A stretch of 64,000 nucleotides of DNA from RGIG9115 sp045603225 (GCA_045603225.1 JAZULT010000065.1:31059-95058); one strand, 5' to 3'; positions 54,096-63,761 are shown, counted from the stretch's first letter. The notes: generated from the letters alone by a model not told the origin. Numbers and translations: made by a program.

Positions 54096-55475
54096 TTAAT
54101 ATGAAATGTCCCAGTCAGGATCAAGTGCAACATTTGGATCATACTCAGGATTCATTTCCTGATATACCTTGATACCTGCATTATATTCATCCTGCTTACG
54201 CTTTACGAAATCAGCAACTGATTCGTCACCATTCCATACGCTCTTAAGGAAGTCATCCTGAAGCTTAAGGTTTCCGCTTATCTCTGTTGCCATTGCGATT
54301 GGTTCAGGATGTGAGATTTCAAGAAGATCTCCGAATTCCTTCCACTGAACATATTCACCTTCCTTGAACTCAACACTTGCAGCAACCTTTTCAGACTTCG
54401 GAATATCCATTCCGCCTGCATAAAGCTCGCCCATAGATTCTTCAGAATACCACCAGTCATAGAAGAACATAAAGTCTTCAGCACCGATCTCTTCTATAAC
54501 TGATTTGTTGATTCTTGAACGGTATCCGTCACCGCACTTCTGCTTATATCTTGTACCGTCTGCATTTTCAATCGGATAAGGTGCTACGCCCCATTCAATC
54601 TTAGCAGGGAACTGTGTTGTGAGTACACCGTAATCCCAGTAGAATGCAAATTTCATGCCTATTCCACCTTCTGCAAAACGAGCTCTTGCAGGATCGTTAT
54701 CAAGACCTTCTGAACCTGGAAGAATACTTCCATCGTTTTTAATATCCATAAGAGTGTTAAGGATTACTTCATAAGCTGAGAAATCATAAAGACCTGTTTT
54801 AGGATTGTAGCTTCCGAAGCCGTTAATCTGCTGAGCCATACCGAGCCAGTCTTCAAGACAAGTCTGCCATTTAAACGGAAGAATTAAACCGTATTCACCT
54901 TTTTCAGGATTTGTAAGCTTCTTTGCATACTCTCTGAGTTCTTCAAGATTCTTCGGCGGCTTAGCTTCGCCGTTTTCATCTACAAGACCTGCTTTAACAA
55001 ACATTTCTTTGTTGTAAATAAGAGCTCTTGTTCCTGAGTTCTTAGGCATTGAATATATCTTTCCGTCATACATACATTCATCGTTGTTCGGAATTTCGAT
55101 TCCCATCTTCTGAATATGCTCTTCGCCACCCGGCAAGTCTGTAATCGGGATAATAATATCCTTCTCTACAAGAGTTTTAAGATTTGAACCGTCTATAAGA
55201 TGCGGAAGATCTCCGGTCTGCATACCAAGTTCTGTCATCTGATTTGCATCATTAATCATCTTGAACTCAATTTTAAGACCTCTTTCCTTACCGATTTCAT
55301 TGTTGAATTTCTCAACTCTGTTAATGTCATACTCTTTTGTGTGTCCGTTTACAGACCAGATTTTGATAGTTTTTACACCTGCAGAATCCGAACCGCCTTT
55401 CCCACAGCCTGACATAGCAATTGCCGAAACTGCCATAACCGCAGCCAGGCATACACTTCCAATACGTTTTTTCAT
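54096..55475 (-). CDS. Sugar-binding lipoprotein of ABC importer
   Basis: 459 residues from the ATG at 55475 (TTGGAGGG 7 bases upstream). The N-terminus is a lipoprotein signal with lipobox SGC at C24, so the protein is anchored on the outer face of the membrane. The body (YSMPKNSGTRALIYNKEMFVKAGL, LPFKWQTCLEDWL, GIGMKFAFYWDYG) is a type 1 carbohydrate-binding protein, as in oligosaccharide importers. The substrate is likely an oligosaccharide released by the surface enzymes encoded downstream. It is the first gene of the run, transcribed from the promoter at 55547-55575. Confidence 0.93.
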   Translation of the reverse strand: MKKRIGSVCLAAVMAVSAIAMSGCGKGGSDSAGVKTIKIWSVNGHTKEYDINRVEKFNNEIGKERGLKIEFKMINDANQMTELGMQTGDLPHLIDGSNLKTLVEKDIIIPITDLPGGEEHIQKMGIEIPNNDECMYDGKIYSMPKNSGTRALIYNKEMFVKAGLVDENGEAKPPKNLEELREYAKKLTNPEKGEYGLILPFKWQTCLEDWLGMAQQINGFGSYNPKTGLYDFSAYEVILNTLMDIKNDGSILPGSEGLDNDPARARFAEGGIGMKFAFYWDYGVLTTQFPAKIEWGVAPYPIENADGTRYKQKCGDGYRSRINKSVIEEIGAEDFMFFYDWWYSEESMGELYAGGMDIPKSEKVAASVEFKEGEYVQWKEFGDLLEISHPEPIAMATEISGNLKLQDDFLKSVWNGDESVADFVKRKQDEYNAGIKVYQEMNPEYDPNVALDPDWDISY

Positions 55476-55546
55476 TATGTATTCCCTCCAAAAAATTAAA
55501 ATTCCCGGTGCCTCTTTTGCCCGAACAAAAAACACCTCTTACTTAA

Positions 55547-55575
55547 ATTAAAACATAGTTTTAGTCTATAGTCAA
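55547..55575 (-). promoter_or_regulatory. Sigma-A promoter of the importer/surface-protein operon
   Basis: On the minus strand TTGACT (55575-55570) and TTTAAT (55552-55547) are 17 bases apart, 70 bases before the binding-protein ATG. It could drive the whole run down to the propeller gene. Confidence 0.7.
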
Positions 55576-55612
55576 GTTTATATTTTATCAGCTTTTTTTT
55601 TCGCAAAAACTC

Positions 55613-55641
55613 TTTACAAAAAGACGGTTTTATGATATTAT
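55613..55641 (+). promoter_or_regulatory. Sigma-A promoter of the small secreted protein
   Basis: TTTACA (55613-55618) and TATTAT (55636-55641) with a 17-base spacer, 33 bases before the TTG start at 55675. It is divergent from the importer promoter 40 bases away. Confidence 0.7.
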
Positions 55642-55674
55642 ACATTTGAAACTCATTTGACAGGAGTGATACCC

Positions 55675-56448
55675 TTGAAAAAAAGACTGATATTGCTTAT
55701 CAGCACTTTATTTTTACTAATTAACAATACTTCATATGCGTTGTATAATACCTCAGAAATGCAAAGTATGAGCGTGAATTCAGAAGTTATCGGAAATATC
55801 CGATATCAGACGGAGCGAGATATGTACAACGTAAATCCTGCCGGATACGGTCTTGTTGAGATAGAATTTGAATACCCCGCTGAAGTCAGCGAAACATCCT
55901 GGCGTATAGTTGTAATCACAGGCGGCTCATATCAGGTGTTCAATGAAAAAAATTCATCCGATGATCCTATTTCCGGCAATAAGCGGATTCATAAGCTTAA
56001 ATCAATCCGAACAGGCTCGGCACTTCATGTTATAGTAACAAGCTTCAACAATCTCTGTACTGCCAATTATTCATTAAAAATAAAGCAGACTCAGGAAAGC
56101 ACTTCGAATACGGAAAATGAATTTAACAACAACACTCCGAATTTTTGTGCAACCATATCCCGGAACACATTGTATAAAGCAAATCTTTACAATAAATGGG
56201 ATATTGATTATTATAGCTTCAGATTAAGCGACTACTCCCCTGTTACAGTTAATCTGACTCCTCCGACAACAGGCGGAAGCTATAAGCTTGATATATTAAA
56301 CGATGATTTGATTGCTGTAAAATCGACAAATATTAACGCAGAAAATACAATTCTTACAACTGATATTCTTCCGCCCGGACAGTATTTTGTTCTTGTCAGT
56401 GCAGGAGACAGCTATTCAAACAGCGATTATAATTTTATACTTAATTAG
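55675..56448 (+). CDS. Small secreted protein with two PPC-like beta domains
   Basis: 257 residues from a TTG start at 55675, chosen because AGGAG lies 8 bases upstream and the sequence then begins KKRLILLISTLFLL, a clean signal peptide ending near SYA. Two domains of about 110 residues follow; each resembles the bacterial pre-peptidase C-terminal (PPC) beta sandwich: RDMYNVNPAGYGLVEIEFEY, then WDIDYYSFRLSDYSPVTVNL and LPPGQYFVLVSAG. PPC domains are usually appended to secreted enzymes; here they stand alone with no catalytic domain. Role unknown, perhaps binding or protection at the surface. It has its own promoter and terminator. Confidence 0.75.
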   Translation: MKKRLILLISTLFLLINNTSYALYNTSEMQSMSVNSEVIGNIRYQTERDMYNVNPAGYGLVEIEFEYPAEVSETSWRIVVITGGSYQVFNEKNSSDDPISGNKRIHKLKSIRTGSALHVIVTSFNNLCTANYSLKIKQTQESTSNTENEFNNNTPNFCATISRNTLYKANLYNKWDIDYYSFRLSDYSPVTVNLTPPTTGGSYKLDILNDDLIAVKSTNINAENTILTTDILPPGQYFVLVSAGDSYSNSDYNFILN

Positions 56449-56467
56449 TTATCATTAAGTACCGTAC

Positions 56468-56508
56468 AAAAAAAGACAGAAACAATTGATTTGCTTCTGT
56501 CTTTTTTT
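56468..56508. terminator. Bidirectional intrinsic terminator
   Basis: AAAAAAGACAGAA pairs with TTCTGTCTTTTTTT around a short AT-rich loop, 20 bases after the small secreted protein gene and facing the converging SGNH gene. Confidence 0.9.
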
Positions 56509-56510
56509 AA

Positions 56511-56535
56511 TGGGTGTTGCGTTGAGCAACACCCA
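56511..56535. repeat. Palindromic GGGTGTTGC element, perfect copy
   Basis: TGGGTGTTGC (56511-56520), loop GTTGA, GCAACACCCA (56526-56535): a perfect 10-base inverted repeat. It sits between the terminator and the 3' end of the minus-strand SGNH gene, and belongs to the same family as 3981-4010 and 54011-54044. Confidence 0.8.
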
Positions 56536-56548
56536 TTTGTAATATTAA

Positions 56549-59500
56549 TTATTTTCTTACTATCTTTGCATTTACATATGGCTTGCATGATGTCAATGAA
56601 TCCCAGATAAACAACTTAGTCTCAGCTGCATCCTTAGTTATGCGGTATGCCTTTCTTTCTGTAACGTCTTCATTTACAGTTACTTCTATAAGCTTTCCTG
56701 TTTCATCGTACTCAGCAACTATAACATGTACGGGCTCTGTCTCAGAATAATCGTCTGACTTAACAACATATGTAACAGTTCCGTCATGATTATTGATGAA
56801 GCTCGGCTGCTTATACTTTATATAAAGCTTATATGTTGTATTATTAACAGCAAATCCATATGTTTCCGTACCGTTATGAGAAACAACGCTTGCTCTGAAA
56901 TACATCATGTTCTTTCCTGAATCACGAAGAGATTTTACATAATCAGTTACGTCAAAACTCATATAATTTGCACCTGTATTTCCGTCAGAAACAGTGATAT
57001 TCTCAGCCAGGGTAGCATAATCCTTATTATCTGACTTAACTGCAATATTATTATATATACCTGCACCGATTACCTCACCAAGCTCCGGAAGTGTCTTCGG
57101 GTATCCTGATTCATCCTTAATTGTAGATCCACTGAATGCATCACAAGCATCAATACTGAATTTTGTCCAGCCGTTTGCTCCGTTTGATTTTGTTGAACCT
57201 ACAAGTGCTATTGATTCAATAGCTTCAAAATTCTGAATTGAGCTTATATCAATTCCACTGTAGAGAACATCCTTGATTTCGCCACCATTTAAGAGAAGAT
57301 TATAGTTATCTGTTGAGCTTACTCCCCATATCTTTCCATCTGATGACTGGTGCTTGAAAGCAATTGAAGTATCAATAAATTCATGTTTATCCTTTAAAAC
57401 AGCAAATTTCTGGAAAACCTGTGCTGTATTACCGTTTGCGTCAGTTACATTTGCTGCTATTTCATAGTTACCTTCAGCAAGACCAGCTTCAACAAAGATA
57501 TACCATTCTCCGGCTTCATTCTGACTTGCAACATACTCTTCTCCTGCAACACTAAAGGTTACACCTGTAACATCATCTTTGTTAACTTTAACCGCAACCC
57601 CAAATCCTTCTTCAGGATATGCAAAGCTGTTTGTTGCGAAATATGCATCAAGCGGCTCGTAAATTTCGAACAAGAAACAAATCGGGTTTTCCATACCATC
57701 AGATTTTACTCCATCGTCTCCTGCTTTAATCGCAAGTCCTGCATCTGTTGCTGTTATTCTGAAGCTCTTTGCTCCCGGATTATTTGTATCTGCATAGAAT
57801 CCCTTGATATAGTCGGTAATATCCATATTAAGGTCATATTCATGCTTATCAACTGCAACATCTGAATAGTTCTCACCAGGTGTATAGTTCATCTTACCTG
57901 AGAACTTGAGTTCATCACCAACCAATGTTCTGAGGTTGTTTGCTTTGTCATTAGAGCTGTAAGTATAGTTTGACTCAATATTCTCGGTCATATCATAAAT
58001 CTGAATTTCGCCTCTTGTTTTGCCTCCACTCATCTGATCTTCAAAATATGATGATGCAAGCATTGTTACTTTTTTAATTTCAGCCTTCCCAAAAAGCTCC
58101 GGAAGTGAAAGTTTAACATATGCAGCTTCCTTTGGAGGATTCGGTTCATTATAGCTATACGGAACAAGACCTATTCTGTGTATGGAAATGTTCTTATTAG
58201 GTTTAGCATTTTCTCCTGCATTAATTATAACATCAGGTCCCTGAGCAAGCAGTGAGTTTCTGGAAAGAATAGTTATGTTTTGAATTCCTCTGTTTCCGTA
58301 AATGTCTGTAGCAACAAATGAAACAACGTGTTCACCGTAATCCTGATTATTAACAGTTGCTGTATAAACACCGTTACCTTCATCAACGATATTTTCGCAA
58401 CGCTTTCCGTCAATTGTGATTGATGTATCAACTATTGTATTTACACTATCAACAATTTGAGCTGTCACCTTAACATCTTCATTTGCATTAAATGATGTTT
58501 TATCAACTTCCATCATAACTTCAGGAATTTTTGTAGGATCTCCGCCACAATCAAGAATTTCTATACCATCATCGCCTGGATCGCCTACCATACCGAAACC
58601 GTTAATCTTAAGCTCCGGATTTCCGCCTAAAGTATCTTCCAATGAAACAAGAGTAACTGTGTGTTCACCGGGTTCTAAGCCATCTACAAGAGGCAGAATC
58701 TTAGATGTGTTATACACTCTTACCAAAGACGGAACACCGTCAACAATAACTTTGATATTTCCGTAAGTCTGAGGATACCATGTAACAGAACCTGAACTTG
58801 TTAAATATCCTAAATCGTAACGGGCACTTACACCTGTACCATAGAATTTAAATGAAAAAGTCTGGTAAGGGCCTGTAATTCTGATTTGGTCTGTATCTCC
58901 TCTCCAACGCTCTGTCTTATATCCTGAACCACCTTGATAATTGGCTTCAAACTGTCCGCCCACCGGTTCATATTCCTTTGGAACACCCTTAAGGTACGCA
59001 TCATCTACTGAACCAAAAGCATTCTTGCTGAGAGTCATCGGAACCTGAGCTTCCGGAGTCGCTACTGACTCACCCCACTGCTCATCAATGTATTCCATGA
59101 TTCTGTCACAGTAAACCTGGTGACCGGCATCTGTTGGGTGTACCCAGTCAGCAAAGTACTTTTTCCAGATTTCCTTATCTGTATATGATTCGTAATCTTC
59201 ACCATCAACGTATCTGATTTGATTCATAACTCGAAGACCTACATCGATTTCAGGAATACCATAGCGTGCCGCTACCTCTTTATGAGCAGTTTCATACCTA
59301 TTCTCACCATCAAGGACATCTCTGTCTGTTGTATAAATAATTATGATATCCATATTTGGATTTGCTGCGTAACACTTTCTGACAATAGACTCCATATATT
59401 TTTTTGCATTTGTTACACCAATTTGCTCATAAAGGTCGTTTATAGCATATTCAATGAATATAAGGTCAGGTGTCTTGTCTGTTCCGAGCCACAGGTCCAG

Positions 59501-59830
59501 ATCTGCTCTGTATGTACCATAGCGGGTACCGGTTCCGGAAATAGCCGCATTAAAGCTTTTTGAAAAATCAAGACCTTCACGTCCGTATTTTTCCTCAATA
59601 GCCTTCTGAACTCTGTGTGCATAACCATTTTTTTCATCTGTAGAACCTGCACCATAGGTGATAGAACCACCGTAATATGCAATTGTAAATTCATTGCCAT
59701 TTCTGAGTTTATAGAGAGAATTGCTCAGATCCCCCTGCTTCTGCTGTTCTCCCTCGGCGGAAGCGATGATAACAGTCTGAAGCATTAATGCGATAGTAAT
59801 AAAAATTGATAAGATTTTTTTAATGTTCAT
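56549..59830 (-). CDS. Large secreted SGNH-hydrolase esterase
   Basis: 1093 residues with a signal peptide (1-25). The SGNH hydrolase (35-255) has S56 in YYGGSITYG, SGTGTRYG, ND 131-132 in FIEYAINDL, and D228-x-x-H231 in ADWVHPTD, so the triad is complete. A jelly-roll region (about 255-430) is shared with the other two SGNH proteins, then come an Ig-like domain (435-525), a DNRLRE-like module (about 525-735), another Ig-like domain and the ~200-residue C-terminal module (KHQSSDGKIWGV, YVKSLRDSGKNMMYFRA). The tail is LFIWDSLTSCKPYVN. Acetyl or feruloyl esterase on plant glycan is the likely role. It is 28 bases downstream of the EEP-protein gene and shares its transcript. Confidence 0.88.
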   Translation of the reverse strand: MNIKKILSIFITIALMLQTVIIASAEGEQQKQGDLSNSLYKLRNGNEFTIAYYGGSITYGAGSTDEKNGYAHRVQKAIEEKYGREGLDFSKSFNAAISGTGTRYGTYRADLDLWLGTDKTPDLIFIEYAINDLYEQIGVTNAKKYMESIVRKCYAANPNMDIIIIYTTDRDVLDGENRYETAHKEVAARYGIPEIDVGLRVMNQIRYVDGEDYESYTDKEIWKKYFADWVHPTDAGHQVYCDRIMEYIDEQWGESVATPEAQVPMTLSKNAFGSVDDAYLKGVPKEYEPVGGQFEANYQGGSGYKTERWRGDTDQIRITGPYQTFSFKFYGTGVSARYDLGYLTSSGSVTWYPQTYGNIKVIVDGVPSLVRVYNTSKILPLVDGLEPGEHTVTLVSLEDTLGGNPELKINGFGMVGDPGDDGIEILDCGGDPTKIPEVMMEVDKTSFNANEDVKVTAQIVDSVNTIVDTSITIDGKRCENIVDEGNGVYTATVNNQDYGEHVVSFVATDIYGNRGIQNITILSRNSLLAQGPDVIINAGENAKPNKNISIHRIGLVPYSYNEPNPPKEAAYVKLSLPELFGKAEIKKVTMLASSYFEDQMSGGKTRGEIQIYDMTENIESNYTYSSNDKANNLRTLVGDELKFSGKMNYTPGENYSDVAVDKHEYDLNMDITDYIKGFYADTNNPGAKSFRITATDAGLAIKAGDDGVKSDGMENPICFLFEIYEPLDAYFATNSFAYPEEGFGVAVKVNKDDVTGVTFSVAGEEYVASQNEAGEWYIFVEAGLAEGNYEIAANVTDANGNTAQVFQKFAVLKDKHEFIDTSIAFKHQSSDGKIWGVSSTDNYNLLLNGGEIKDVLYSGIDISSIQNFEAIESIALVGSTKSNGANGWTKFSIDACDAFSGSTIKDESGYPKTLPELGEVIGAGIYNNIAVKSDNKDYATLAENITVSDGNTGANYMSFDVTDYVKSLRDSGKNMMYFRASVVSHNGTETYGFAVNNTTYKLYIKYKQPSFINNHDGTVTYVVKSDDYSETEPVHVIVAEYDETGKLIEVTVNEDVTERKAYRITKDAAETKLFIWDSLTSCKPYVNAKIVRK

Positions 59831-59858
59831 TTTTTTCCCTTTCCATTCTGATTTTAAT

Positions 59859-62800
59859 TTACTTTGCTATTTTAACCTTTTCGCATAACGGTTTCATCAA
59901 AGACATTCCATCCCATATCATCAGATATTTTTCATCTTCTGACGATATGCGGTATTGCTTTCTGCCGGAGAAGCTATCGAAATAATCAATTGATTCAAGT
60001 TTTCCGTCATCAGCATATCCGGATATAATCGCTGTTACAGAGCCATCGCTGACATAGTCCTGCGAATCAACTACATATCCGAATGTACCGTCATAATTAT
60101 CAACCGTTACCGGGTTTGCAAACTTTACAAGAAGCTTAACGAGGGAATTATTTGTCGCATTAGCGAAGCTGTCTGTACCTGCCGGTCCTACTGATGTACG
60201 GAAATACATCGCTGTTTCACCATTTTGAATCTTTCCCTTAAGATATTCTGTAATATCAAGCTTCATATAATTCGCCGTTCCGTTCACCGGAACGTTTTCT
60301 GAAATTATATTATAATCCTCATCACTTGAGTTTATATCAACATCTGTGAATCTGCTTTCTGCAATAACATCTCCAATTGCGGGTAGCACATCAGGAGTTT
60401 TACCACCTACAAGAGTTGATGTTGAAAATGCGTCACATTCAATAAAGCTGAATTTTGTCCAACTGTTTGCACCCTGACCGCTTCCTGATTTGGTTGATGT
60501 TACAAGATAAGCACTCTCTATAATGTCTGCATTCTTAAGACCGCTAAGATTAATAGATGTATAGAGGACATCCTTTATCTCATTATTCTGATAAAGAAGT
60601 CTGTAGTCATTTTTCTCAAGGACCTTCCAGATTTTCCCGTCAGATGACTGTAGCTTTGCAGAATATGTCGGAGTAATAATCTTACTGTCTGATTTAAGAA
60701 CTGTAAGTTTCTGATATGCAGTTGATGTTTTTCCATCCGGATTCGTTACTGCAGCTTCTATCTGATATTCACCTTCAGGAAGTCCGTCTTCAATATATGC
60801 ATGCCAGATTCCATCGCTGTTCTGAGAAGCAGAATATTCAGAACCATTTACACTAAAACTTACATTTTCAACATTCTGTGTTACCGTTTTTACTGCAACA
60901 GGAAATGCTTCGTTTTCATATGCAAGGCTATTACTTACAAAGGATGCTTTCGGCTGCTCATATTCGACAAACATATATACAAGTGCATTATTTGTTGCCA
61001 TTCCATATGTGTCGGTCGGATTATTGTTTACAACACTTGTTCTTATGTAAAGCTTATCGTTTCCGTTTTCTATATACTCTTTCATAAAATCGGTAACATC
61101 AAACTCCATATAATGTCTGTCAGTATTATCCTTTACAGGAATGTTTTCAAGATAGTAATTATAAAGAGTACTGTCTGTTCCTACCTTTGCCTGAGTATAA
61201 ACCGCATTAGCAATAAGCTGACCAAGAGCCGGAATCGTTTTTGGTGTTCCGTCACTGTTCTTTATGGTTGATGAAGTAAAAGGCTCAACAGCATTTATAT
61301 TGAATCTCGTCCAACCGTTTGCACCGTTTGATTTTGTTGAAGTAACGAGTTTAATGCTCTTGGCAGCAACAGGAATGATACTGCTTACATCAATTGCACT
61401 GTACAGAACATCCTTTACACCGCTGACGTATTTAAGATCGTAGTTATTCGCCTCTCCGACCGACCAGATTTTTCCATCTGATGACTGATGCTTGAACGCA
61501 TACGATGACCTCAGAAGCTTATCCCCGTAAGGAAGAATATAAAACAGCTGATTTGATGACACAGTTTTGTCTTTACTGTTTGTAGCTTTTACTTTTAATT
61601 CGTATTTGCCTACAGGAATTCCACCGCTGACCAGAGAAGACCATACTCCATCTTCATCTTTTTGTGCAGGATATTCCACACCGTTAAGTTCAAATGCAAC
61701 CGCTTTTATATCCTCTGTTGCAAATGTGACTGAAAGCGGAAAACTTTCATCCTCATAAGCAAATGTATTGCTCACAAATGTTGCTTCAAAAGCGTTTATA
61801 ATTTCAATATTGATACTATCTTCAGCTTTGTTTCCGCTACTGTTCTCAGCAACTGCCTTAACTGTATGCATTCCTGCCTTCAGACCGCTGATACTTACAG
61901 TATAATCTTTTATATAATCCGAATAGATTGTAGAGTTCTTAACAACTACCTCACCGTTATACTCTGTACCGTCCACATAAAACTTCACATTTTCTAATGC
62001 GTTATTATGTGTTTCAACAGTCGCAGTTACCTTAACAGTATCATCTTCCGTTGCATAATCGGTTTCTGAGCTGAGTTCAAGAAGCGGCATTTCCTCAGTA
62101 AAATCACATTCACCGCCGGCAAGTGCAACCTCGCCCATTATTCCGAAATGGTCGGATATAAATTTATAATTTGTACCCTTAACCGTCGGCCATGGGCAGT
62201 CAGGAATGAGCTCAAATGTATTTGATGATGTTGTATTATCTGATGTATCGGTATCGTAAGCCACATCATCAACTACTTCATAGCTTATCGGAACAACACT
62301 GTCAGGAGTATAGAAACAAAAGTCTATAGGAGCATTATACGGTCCCTGAACCCAACAGTTATTAAGTGTCTGATAAGTATTCTTATCACGATTGACATCT
62401 TCAAAGTATGTCGTTAAAACAGTATAATCAATCATATCCCAGATTGTGTTGAAATCACCGGTCATGACTATAGGTGCATCGTTACATACATCGACTGAAT
62501 CATAGATAGGTTCATCCGCACTGCAAATATCGACTAATACCTGACATTGCTTTAGTCTTGTAGGTATATCAAGCGATAAATGGGTGTTTATATAGTAAAA
62601 AACCTTTCCCGTATCCTTAACTCTGAGCTTAACCCAGTTCATTCCCTGGAAATTACCGATAGGATCTACAAACTTTTCATCCGGATACGGAAGGAAATTA
62701 AATCCGCTGTCAATGATATCAAACTTATTCACATTCCAGAAGATACCGTCTCCTTCGTTTGTCGTGTTGAAATTGTACGGTCTGTAATTATATGTATTAT

Positions 62801-63761
62801 CGTATATCGCTTTACCGTTTTCATCTACATATGTGTTATTCGCCCATTGAACGATACCTTTCTGCCATTCGGAATCAAACTCCTGAAATCCTATAATGTC
62901 AGGTTTTTTCTGTTCAATAAGTGCACGCATATACTGAACACGATCTCTTACATAGAGCATATCTGTTGGTGTGTACGCAGTACGTACATTATAGCTCATA
63001 ATCCGGAGCTTGTTATCATCAAGATATTCCTGATGAGTCTCATCCTTTTGAAATTTATATTCATAATTCTGTGCAGCCTCAAGATTATCAAAAAAAGCTA
63101 TATACTGAATACCTACCTTTGTTCCCTGAGGAATAAACCTTCCCATATATACCTTGTCCGCATCTCCCTTGTCTGCCGCCGGAGTGCTTATTTTGATATA
63201 ATCATATTCCGAGGTTTCCTTTGTTTTGGAATATCCTCCATTTTTACCTCCGGTATATGCTGTTGCATCTATAACATGATTTGAAAGAGTAGGAGAATAA
63301 GACTTACTTCTTCCCCACAAAACATTATCATTCAGATTGATGCTTGTGCTGATATTTACACCGTCAGGATTTTCAGGATCGTAATAATACATTCCCACTG
63401 CTATATACGGAGTTTTTCGAACCAACTGTTTATAACCAAGCTTGATAGTAAAGTACCCCGTACCGAGATTTACAAGCTCAACAGGCGTAACCAGCTCAAG
63501 CTGCATAACTCCGTTTTCTCTATCATATGTATGACTGATTGCCTTTTTCTTGTCGTTCCCGACAGAACCATAATACAAATCAGGTCCGGCATCAGAACTA
63601 TCCTTACCATAATACTGCATGGTCATTCCGACATTTCTTCCGTGAATCAGTGTTAAAGGCTCTGTATTTTCCGCTGACACCGGAAGAGAAACAAACCCGG
63701 CAATAAACGATAAGCTGATAAGCATCGCCATAAGCCTGTTTCTGAACTGCAATACATTCAT
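59859..63761 (-). CDS. Secreted EEP-family (endonuclease/phosphatase fold) multidomain protein
   Basis: 1300 residues from the ATG at 63761 (GGAGG 8 bases upstream). Signal peptide 1-30. A ~200-residue module (40-237) matches the one before the EEP domain in the SGNH-EEP protein. The EEP domain (250-545) keeps all key residues: N258, E294 in GFQEFD, H394 in INTHLS, D436 and N438 in GDFN, D537-H538 in SDHFG. The family includes DNases, sphingomyelinases and inositol-polyphosphate phosphatases, so a secreted phosphodiesterase or phosphatase is likely. Then come Ig-like domains and two copies of the ~200-residue module (from about 800 and about 1085), each with SSDGKIW, and the tail LMIWDGMSLMKPL. 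The next gene is the SGNH esterase. Its substrate is unclear. Confidence 0.85.
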   Translation of the reverse strand: MNVLQFRNRLMAMLISLSFIAGFVSLPVSAENTEPLTLIHGRNVGMTMQYYGKDSSDAGPDLYYGSVGNDKKKAISHTYDRENGVMQLELVTPVELVNLGTGYFTIKLGYKQLVRKTPYIAVGMYYYDPENPDGVNISTSINLNDNVLWGRSKSYSPTLSNHVIDATAYTGGKNGGYSKTKETSEYDYIKISTPAADKGDADKVYMGRFIPQGTKVGIQYIAFFDNLEAAQNYEYKFQKDETHQEYLDDNKLRIMSYNVRTAYTPTDMLYVRDRVQYMRALIEQKKPDIIGFQEFDSEWQKGIVQWANNTYVDENGKAIYDNTYNYRPYNFNTTNEGDGIFWNVNKFDIIDSGFNFLPYPDEKFVDPIGNFQGMNWVKLRVKDTGKVFYYINTHLSLDIPTRLKQCQVLVDICSADEPIYDSVDVCNDAPIVMTGDFNTIWDMIDYTVLTTYFEDVNRDKNTYQTLNNCWVQGPYNAPIDFCFYTPDSVVPISYEVVDDVAYDTDTSDNTTSSNTFELIPDCPWPTVKGTNYKFISDHFGIMGEVALAGGECDFTEEMPLLELSSETDYATEDDTVKVTATVETHNNALENVKFYVDGTEYNGEVVVKNSTIYSDYIKDYTVSISGLKAGMHTVKAVAENSSGNKAEDSINIEIINAFEATFVSNTFAYEDESFPLSVTFATEDIKAVAFELNGVEYPAQKDEDGVWSSLVSGGIPVGKYELKVKATNSKDKTVSSNQLFYILPYGDKLLRSSYAFKHQSSDGKIWSVGEANNYDLKYVSGVKDVLYSAIDVSSIIPVAAKSIKLVTSTKSNGANGWTRFNINAVEPFTSSTIKNSDGTPKTIPALGQLIANAVYTQAKVGTDSTLYNYYLENIPVKDNTDRHYMEFDVTDFMKEYIENGNDKLYIRTSVVNNNPTDTYGMATNNALVYMFVEYEQPKASFVSNSLAYENEAFPVAVKTVTQNVENVSFSVNGSEYSASQNSDGIWHAYIEDGLPEGEYQIEAAVTNPDGKTSTAYQKLTVLKSDSKIITPTYSAKLQSSDGKIWKVLEKNDYRLLYQNNEIKDVLYTSINLSGLKNADIIESAYLVTSTKSGSGQGANSWTKFSFIECDAFSTSTLVGGKTPDVLPAIGDVIAESRFTDVDINSSDEDYNIISENVPVNGTANYMKLDITEYLKGKIQNGETAMYFRTSVGPAGTDSFANATNNSLVKLLVKFANPVTVDNYDGTFGYVVDSQDYVSDGSVTAIISGYADDGKLESIDYFDSFSGRKQYRISSEDEKYLMIWDGMSLMKPLCEKVKIAK

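Noticed and set aside
60801..61271. 156-codon open frame on the plus strand
   Set aside because: Antisense to the repeat modules of the EEP protein; no start signal or domain.
62580..63284. 234-codon open frame on the plus strand
   Set aside because: It lies antisense over the EEP-protein gene, has a hydrophobic, Ile/Tyr/Cys-rich translation typical of the reverse frame of AT-rich coding DNA, and no ribosome binding site.
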